Part shown: piece by piece, positions 58,379-64,000 of the stretch
How the letters are laid out: each line of letters starts with the position of its first letter
Position numbering within the stretch: the first letter of the stretch is position 1
DNA from: Cryptomeria japonica
Taxonomy: Eukaryota > Streptophyta > Pinopsida > Cupressales > Cupressaceae
Assembly (NCBI RefSeq): GCF_030272615.1
Contig: NC_081406.1
Coordinates: 109,687,283-109,751,282 of the forward strand
Direction of reading: 5' to 3'
Length of the DNA stretch: 64,000 nucleotides
Translations under genes and position numbers: made by a program
Notes under the pieces: generated by a model
Told to the model about the DNA's origin: nothing
Database searches by the model: none
Seen by the model: the letters and a program-made list of their open reading frames with translations, nothing else

Positions 58379-59600
58379 TGTTAGTAGCAATCAAGAAGGA
58401 AGATTGAGAGGGGGGCTCAATTACTCTTTCCTTGGATCTAGAAAATTAAGCTCCAAAATAAAAACTAATAAACTACAGCAATAAACAGATAAGAAAATTA
58501 ACAACACAATACACAACACCAAGATTTTGACGTGGAAAACCCGGTTAAGGGAAAAACCATAGTGGGAACCTACCCACAGTAAGATGAACTTTGCAGTAGT
58601 GTGTGAAAATATTACAATGGGGAATACACATGCATCCAGGAACACTTCCTAGAGGTCACTACTCAAAAGAGATTTTCTTAGAAAGGCTACAACCTTCAGG
58701 GAAGTCTCATTGACTTACAATATTATTCGAACTACAATACAAAATAAATGAACTGCAATGATAGCATATACAAATGCCCGATGACAATTCCCGTTAAGCA
58801 CAATTGTCTGCCCTACAACACCAATCACACTTCAACACTTTATTGCATGATAAATTTTTTGTTCACACATTCACCTCTCTCTAATAATGCAAACACAATA
58901 CTAGCACCAAAACTAAGTGAATAACTCACCTATATATATAATTCATCAACCTTGATAACAAGGTCGGCTAAACTCTCAACCCTCAACTCATAAAATTACA
59001 TTACACAATAAAAATATCAATCACTAGACTAATATAATAATTTATATTATAGAGAATGGACCTAATTCAAATTCCCAAACAATCGCATCCACCAAAAAAC
59101 ATGCCAAAATCAACCGCAACACACTACACCATCAGAAATACCACATAACATAAAAATCATCACCAGTTGATGAAAACCACCAAAAAATCACACAACGATA
59201 AATGTGGATCATCAAAACAAATAGGACATGACTAGGAAACACCAGCAAGAACGTTAGAATCATCACCAACAACTGCACCAACACCACTTGTCAAATCTTC
59301 ATCGATCAACATCAGAAGCTCAAGAACTCAACCAATCAGCAATTGTCACAAAAAAAGATAACTTGCAGGACACCAAATCATAAACCATCTGAAACAAAGA
59401 TACACAAGATCATCCCAAACAATATCCCAAAGCCTCACCATAATATCGGATCACACCAGAATATACAAGTGGAAATATACCAAATTCTGCAAAACAGTGA
59501 TCAACAAAACCAAACTACAAAATTAAATCAGAAGATTTTCCCAAACTCACCAGAATAAATCACAGGAATATGACATCAATGACAACAACGATATGCAACA
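58379..59600 (-). repeat. 5' LTR of D
   Basis: 1222 bp, TGTTAGTAGCAATC to ATATGCAACA, aligned with 42681-43926. It carries the GGAAAAACCATAGTGGGAAC box near 58551. Confidence 0.93.
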
Positions 59601-59605
59601 ACTTC

Positions 59606-60768
59606 TTACTCAAATCATTATCTCCTCCAAAAATAATGTCATCAACAAAGACTTCAACAATCAAAATATTATCATTATCAATCTTGAAGTATACGTTACT
59701 ATCAGCAGTACCTTTATAGAATCCCAACTTCATCAAATACCTGCCCAATCTGGTGTACCAATCTCTAGGAGCTTGTTTGAGTCCATACAATTCTTTCTTC
59801 AATCTACATACCATGTACTCATCATCTGTCACACCTTCATCAGTAGCATAATAACACTTCTTCTGATATCTATACTTAATATTAGACTTGTAAGGCTTAT
59901 CATAATTTGTCACTCTTTCAGCTCTTTTAGAACACCTAGAAGAAAAATGTCCTACCTTATTGCATGAAAAAAATTCAAAGGTAAGTTCCCTTCATAGTTA
60001 TCGACTCCCTTAGGAAATCTTCTAGGAATAAGTGCTTCAAGCTCTTCCAATTCTCTGTCATGTTCTTCCATCTCTCTCATTTCCCTTTCATATCTAAAAA
60101 CCTTAGTTGAACTCTCTCTCGGATCATACTTCTACTTCCCGAATATAGTAGCTTTAAATGCAATCTCAATTTTTCCATGTGATTCACCAAGTTTGCTCAA
60201 TTCAAAAGCAACAAGCTTACCAACTAGCATATTTCTTGTCACAGTTGTCATAGTCTGGATCTCATCAATAGCAGCAACTTTATTTTTGTAAGCAGGAGGA
60301 AAGGATCTCAACACTTTAGCTACAATATCATCTTCTTTAAGGACTCCATCGATACATTTGATGTTCAGTACAAGATCATTCACTTTAGCCATAAAGGATA
60401 AAATATTCTCAACAACTCATACTTTCCTTTCAAGCTCTATAGTTTAGCAACTTTTACATGTTTATCTCCTTCATACAAGGTTTCTAGATTCTCCCAAATC
60501 TCATGCGAAATTTGCAATCCATTACATTTGTCATCTCTGCATCAGTCAGGGAACTCAACAATGCTTCTTTAGCTCTTATGTTATGTTCAACATATTTGAT
60601 TTTAGCTGTAGTAATAAGAACATTCTAAGGAACATTATAGACATTCTTCATGATCTTCCAATAATCTTCTGCAAGACAATTCAAGTGAACCTCCATTTGG
60701 TTCTTCCATATACTATAATCAGTTCCATCAAATCTCAGACTCTCCTTCTTGAAAACAAAATTTGCCAT
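59606..60768 (-). pseudogene. Copia C gag fused to RT by internal deletion
   Basis: The gag ATG at 60768 reads MANFVFKKESLRFDGTDY, with stops, then EDDIVAKVLRSFPPAYKNKV (open 60392-60132). Further down an open frame (59913-59560) joins the end of gag, YYATDEGVTDDE, directly to RT, YMVCRLKKELYGLKQAPRDW, with FVDDIIFGGDNDLSKK after it. All of protease, integrase and the first half of RT are missing. The fusion sits at about 59815. RT continues across the D insertion at 42675. Confidence 0.9.
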
Positions 60769-60810
60769 CCCAAATCTCCTCAATTAGTCAATCTTCTTCC
60801 ACAAGATCTA

Positions 60811-60822
60811 GCTCTAATACTA
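60811..60822 (-). other. Primer binding site of C (mutated)
   Basis: The minus strand reads TAGTATTAGAGC, two transitions from the initiator tRNA-Met complement. Confidence 0.8.
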
Positions 60823-60824
60823 GT

Positions 60825-61246
60825 TGTTGGCGATAGCAACGCAGGAAAACTGAGAGGGGGGGGGGGGGTGAATCAGTTTTCACCAAACTCAACCAAATTA
60901 ACCTTAACTTCAAATCTAATCAAGAATAGGAAGAACAAAGATAAACACCATATCAACAACACACATAACACATGGATTTTTGACATGGAAAACACAGTCA
61001 AGGGAAAATCGAGGTGGGAACCTACCCACAATATGATGATACTCAGTAGTAGTATGTGTAAATATTACAATGGAGAATGCACATGCCTTCAAGCATAGTG
61101 CCTAGAGATCACTTCTCATAAACAACAAAGGGCTACAACCTTGGGAAGGCTCATTGCCTTACAAAGACCAGACAACAATCCATATTACATGAACTAAAAG
61201 AATAGAATCTCCAAATGCCTGATTACAGTTTCAGTTAAGAACAATG
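60825..61246 (-). repeat. 5' LTR of C, left part
   Basis: It starts TGTTGGCGATAGC with a run of 14 G near 60856, and aligns with 12429-12850. It is interrupted by the F-family solo LTR. Confidence 0.9.
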
Positions 61247-62411
61247 TGATAAACTTATAAAGTATTGAGAGGCGGGGATGAATCACTGATAGAAAAAATA
61301 ATAACAGTTTAAACACAGACCAGTAAAAAACAATTAACCAGTTTACATAAGACTTTGCATGAAATCCAAAGTGTTATAAAAGCATTCACAACAAGTAAAA
61401 CAATAAGCATAACTCAAGTGTTTATATATGGAAAAACCAACTGGGAAAAACCATGGTGAGATGGGACTCACAAGTTAACTATTTGCAATAATAGGTAATT
61501 GACCGGTTAAGGTCTACAAAGTGCTCTATTAGGAGCGAATCCTGTTAAAGATCCCAAAGCCCTGTTAGGAGCTATACCTAGTTAAAGCTAATACCCTATT
61601 AGGAGTAACCTTGGTAGATGATTTCAAATCCAAACTAATGGATCACCGGGTTAGAGGATTTGTACAATGAATCTTGTTAGAGCTTACCCGGTTAGGGGAT
61701 TTAACTGTTGTAGTGATTAGAAAACAATAGGTGGTATGATCTAGAAATATCACATCTTGCTTGTATAGATCCTTTTCTACTCACTCAATACTGCATCATC
61801 GACATACTCTGCAACTCCTTCAATAAATCTCATCAACTCTAACTCATAACATCACTTGTATCTTGCATCATAAAAATAACTAATCACAATGTCTTTTTAT
61901 AGACATTAGATTTCATGTTAGCTCAAGAACCTCATCACAATTTCCTAGGTTCAGTGTATCTAGACAATCTTCCATAACACATCACAAATCATCGCCAAAA
62001 ATGTCGGTTAGAGATAACTCATCATGACCGGTGATAAATTATCACACAATCAGTAAAACTGGTTGGAACATCGATACTGGTTTAGAGTTAACCGCTTCCA
62101 ATTCATAGATCGATTGTCCTCCATTCGCCTCCTTGCCTCTCTTCATTGAATCCCAAAACTGGTGTTAGTGGAATTGACCAAAACCAATCGTCTTTACTAC
62201 ATATATCAGTTGGATGCCTTCATATCAATTTGAATTCTCTATACATATGATATCGGTTTGCAATACATAGACTAAGGAGTGATACTGGTTTGCCTTAACT
62301 AAGATGACCATGATAATATGAACATATGTGTGCGTGTGAATATATGTGCTCTATCAATGACAACACATAAATTCATCCAATACAAAAATTATCCTTAAGC
62401 CAAAACCAACA
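61247..62411 (-). mobile_element. Solo LTR of the F family
   Basis: 1165 bp, TGATAAACTTATAAAG to AAAACCAACA, the reverse complement of an F LTR (5078-6235). Flanks CAATG (61242-61246) and CACTG (62412-62416) form a 4/5 duplication, and C's LTR resumes beyond. There is no internal region. Confidence 0.92.
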
Positions 62412-62520
62412 CACTGTCTACACTACAACACTTCTCTGCTCTTCCACAAACTTTTGAAAGACCAATTCTCTTGTTTGCACATACAACAATCTCAAAGAAC
62501 GTAGGCACACATCTTACATG
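62412..62520 (-). repeat. 5' LTR of C, middle part, cut by J
   Basis: It aligns with 12858-12945 of the 3' LTR (CTTCTCTGCTCTTCCACA and AACGTAGGCACAC) and stops where J's LTR begins. The remainder lies beyond the window. Confidence 0.85.
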
Positions 62521-63766
62521 TGTTGGATATTGTTGCTACTAGGATATGTTGTTGTCATTGATGTCAACATATTCTTGTGATTTGGTGTTCTAGTGATTGT
62601 AAAGAGTTGATCTAGTTGGTTTATCTATTTGATATGTTGAATCAACTAGAGATACTTGACTCAATGTTGGTGTCATGATGATATGTGGTGATCTAATCGA
62701 GTTATGGATTCTAGTATGAGGAATGGTTTTTTAGTGTTCAGTGTTGTAGTGTTCTGGTATTTGATCCATTGTGCTCTTGAATCATTGTATCTTGAGAGTG
62801 TTTCTGCTATTGAGTGTTCTTGAGTATTAGAGTGTTGATCAATGAAGATTTGGTTAAGTGGGGTTGGTGTAGCTATTGTGGATGGTTATAATGTTCTTTT
62901 TGGTGTTTCTTAATCATTCTCTATTTTTTTTCTAGTCTACATTTTTCGTTGTGCACCTTATTGAGGATCTTATCAGTTTGGTGATGTTCTTCATGCTATG
63001 TGATATTTTTGGTGGTGTAGCGTGTTGCAGATGACCTTGGCGATATTTCTGGTGGTTTTGCATGTTTGAGGATTTGATTTGGGTCCATGCTATGTCCTTG
63101 CCAACATTGTATTGGTCTGGTGGTTGATCTATGTATCATGTCATGTAATTTTATAATTAGGTCTTAAGGGTTGAGCTGACCTTGTAGTCAAGGTTGATGA
63201 TTTGTATAAATAGGTATTATATTTATGTAATTTGGATATAGGTGTTGTGTCTTAATTATCAGAGAGTGGTGTATATGTAAACAATTGAATTCATCTTTTA
63301 GTAAGAAGTGTAGAGTAGAGAGTGTTATAGGTTAGAGAAATGTGCTTAACCAAAACTATCATCAGGCATTTGGAGACGCTACTCTTTCAGTTCATATAAA
63401 TCGAATTGTTGTCTGAATTTTATTGTAAGGTAGTGAACCTTCCCTAGGGATTGTAGCCTTCTGAGTTATTTTTGAGTAGTGAGCTCTAGCTAGTGTGCTT
63501 GAATGCATGTGCATTCCCCATTGTAATATTTATACATACTACTGCAAAGTATCATCTTATTGTGGGTAGGGTCCCACCATGGTTTTTCCCTTAACTGGGT
63601 TTTCCATGTCAAAATATTGGTGTTATATGTGTTGTTTTTCTTGTGCTTATCTTTTTTCTTGTTGCAATTGATCTAATATGAAGTTATGCTTAAATTGTTT
63701 AATCCGATGAAAACTAATTCACCCCCCCCCCTCTGTCTCATTTTTCCTTCATTTTTGTTGCCAACA
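62521..63766 (+). repeat. 5' LTR of J
   Basis: 1246 bp, TGTTGGATATTG to TTGCCAACA. It has CATTGATGTCAAC (62556-62568), the CACCATGGTTTTTCCC box near 63575 and a C10 run near 63722. Confidence 0.92.
63205..63213 (+). promoter_or_regulatory. TATA box in J LTR
   Basis: TATAAATAG, a consensus plant TATA box, preceded by AAGGTTGATGATTTG, which also precedes the TATA of C. It would be the start of J's transcript. Confidence 0.7.
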
Positions 63767-63769
63767 ATT

Positions 63770-64000
63770 GGTATTTGAAGGAAGCAATTATACTGTATGG
63801 AAGGATTGGTTAGAGTGTCACTTGAAGTGTCTTGGAGATGACTATTGGAAGATTATAAAGAATACCTACAATGTTCCTCAGAATGGTTTGGTTACAAAAA
63901 ATGAGATCAAGGACGTTGGACATAAAATAAGAGCTAAAGAAGAATTGTTGAGTGCCCTGACCGATTCAGAGATGACTAATGTGATGGGATTGCAGACTGC
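63770..64000 (+). pseudogene. Copia J gag, start deleted
   Basis: Right after a truncated primer site (TGGTATT) the frame reads FEGSNYTVWKDWLECHLKCL and GDDYWKIIKNTYNV, then LLSALTDSEMTNVMGLQT at the edge, a UBN2-type Copia gag open for all 76 visible codons. There is no ATG, and the leader normally present between primer site and gag is missing, so a deletion has joined the two. Confidence 0.85.

Larger units (their letters stand above)
42681..59600 (-). mobile_element. Ty1/Copia element D
   Basis: LTRs 42681-43926 and 58379-59600, flanked by perfect ACTTC duplications (42676-42680 and 59601-59605). Minus strand: gag, protease, integrase, RT, RNase H in Copia order. It is interrupted by gypsy E (45805-55381) and a TRIM (45072-45415). 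It lies in C's RT. Its LTRs belong to the same subfamily as J's. Confidence 0.93.
62521..64000 (+). mobile_element. Ty1/Copia element J, cut by window edge
   Basis: Plus-strand 5' LTR followed by gag that runs off the edge. The LTR is of the D subfamily (TGTTGGATATTG, CTACTAGGATATGTTGTTGT). It is inserted in C's 5' LTR. Confidence 0.9.

Overview
This looks like intergenic DNA of a seed plant with a large, transposon-filled genome. It is AT-rich, and almost every base outside one gap belongs to an LTR retrotransposon or a fragment of one. I see no host protein gene, rRNA, tRNA or CRISPR array. A gymnosperm is my guess, from the very long Copia LTRs, the giant low-coding elements and the depth of nesting; nothing in the sequence proves it. 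Element letters (A-K) are mine.

Left block, 1-10335: a Ty3/gypsy element G holds gag but no pol. Its 5' LTR was hit by element F, a large non-autonomous element of which only the 3' ORF and 3' LTR are visible. F's ORF was hit by a minus-strand Copia element H that runs off the left edge. A solo LTR (I) sits inside G's gag. 10336-12428 is the only stretch not assigned to an element.

Right block, 12429 to about 62520: one small, internally deleted minus-strand Copia element (C) has been blown up to about 50 kb by insertions. Plus-strand Copia A (13728-41298) sits in C's 3' LTR. The pol-less giant element B (21676-41013, TSD GTTTT) sits in A's 3' LTR. The gag-protease element K (30159-37627, TSD GTAGT) sits in B. 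Copia D (42681-59600, TSD ACTTC) sits in C's reverse transcriptase. Within D lie a miniature TRIM (45072-45415, TSD TCATA) and a Tat-like gypsy E (45805-55381). C's 5' LTR carries an F-family solo LTR (61247-62411) and is then cut by Copia J (62521 to the right edge).

Nearly all coding regions are broken. Many breaks are stops at positions where CAG, CAA, CGA or TGG would fit, which suits 5-methylcytosine decay in silenced DNA. K is the least decayed: its 3.4-kb gag-protease frame has one stop. The most unusual content is B: four long non-pol reading frames (coiled-coil/zinc-knuckle, two plant-mobile-domain-like proteins, and a 3'-terminal coiled-coil protein) with no polymerase. F carries a comparable 3'-terminal coiled-coil ORF. 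An inverted repeat that brackets the polypurine tract/LTR junction recurs in elements A, B, C, D and F.
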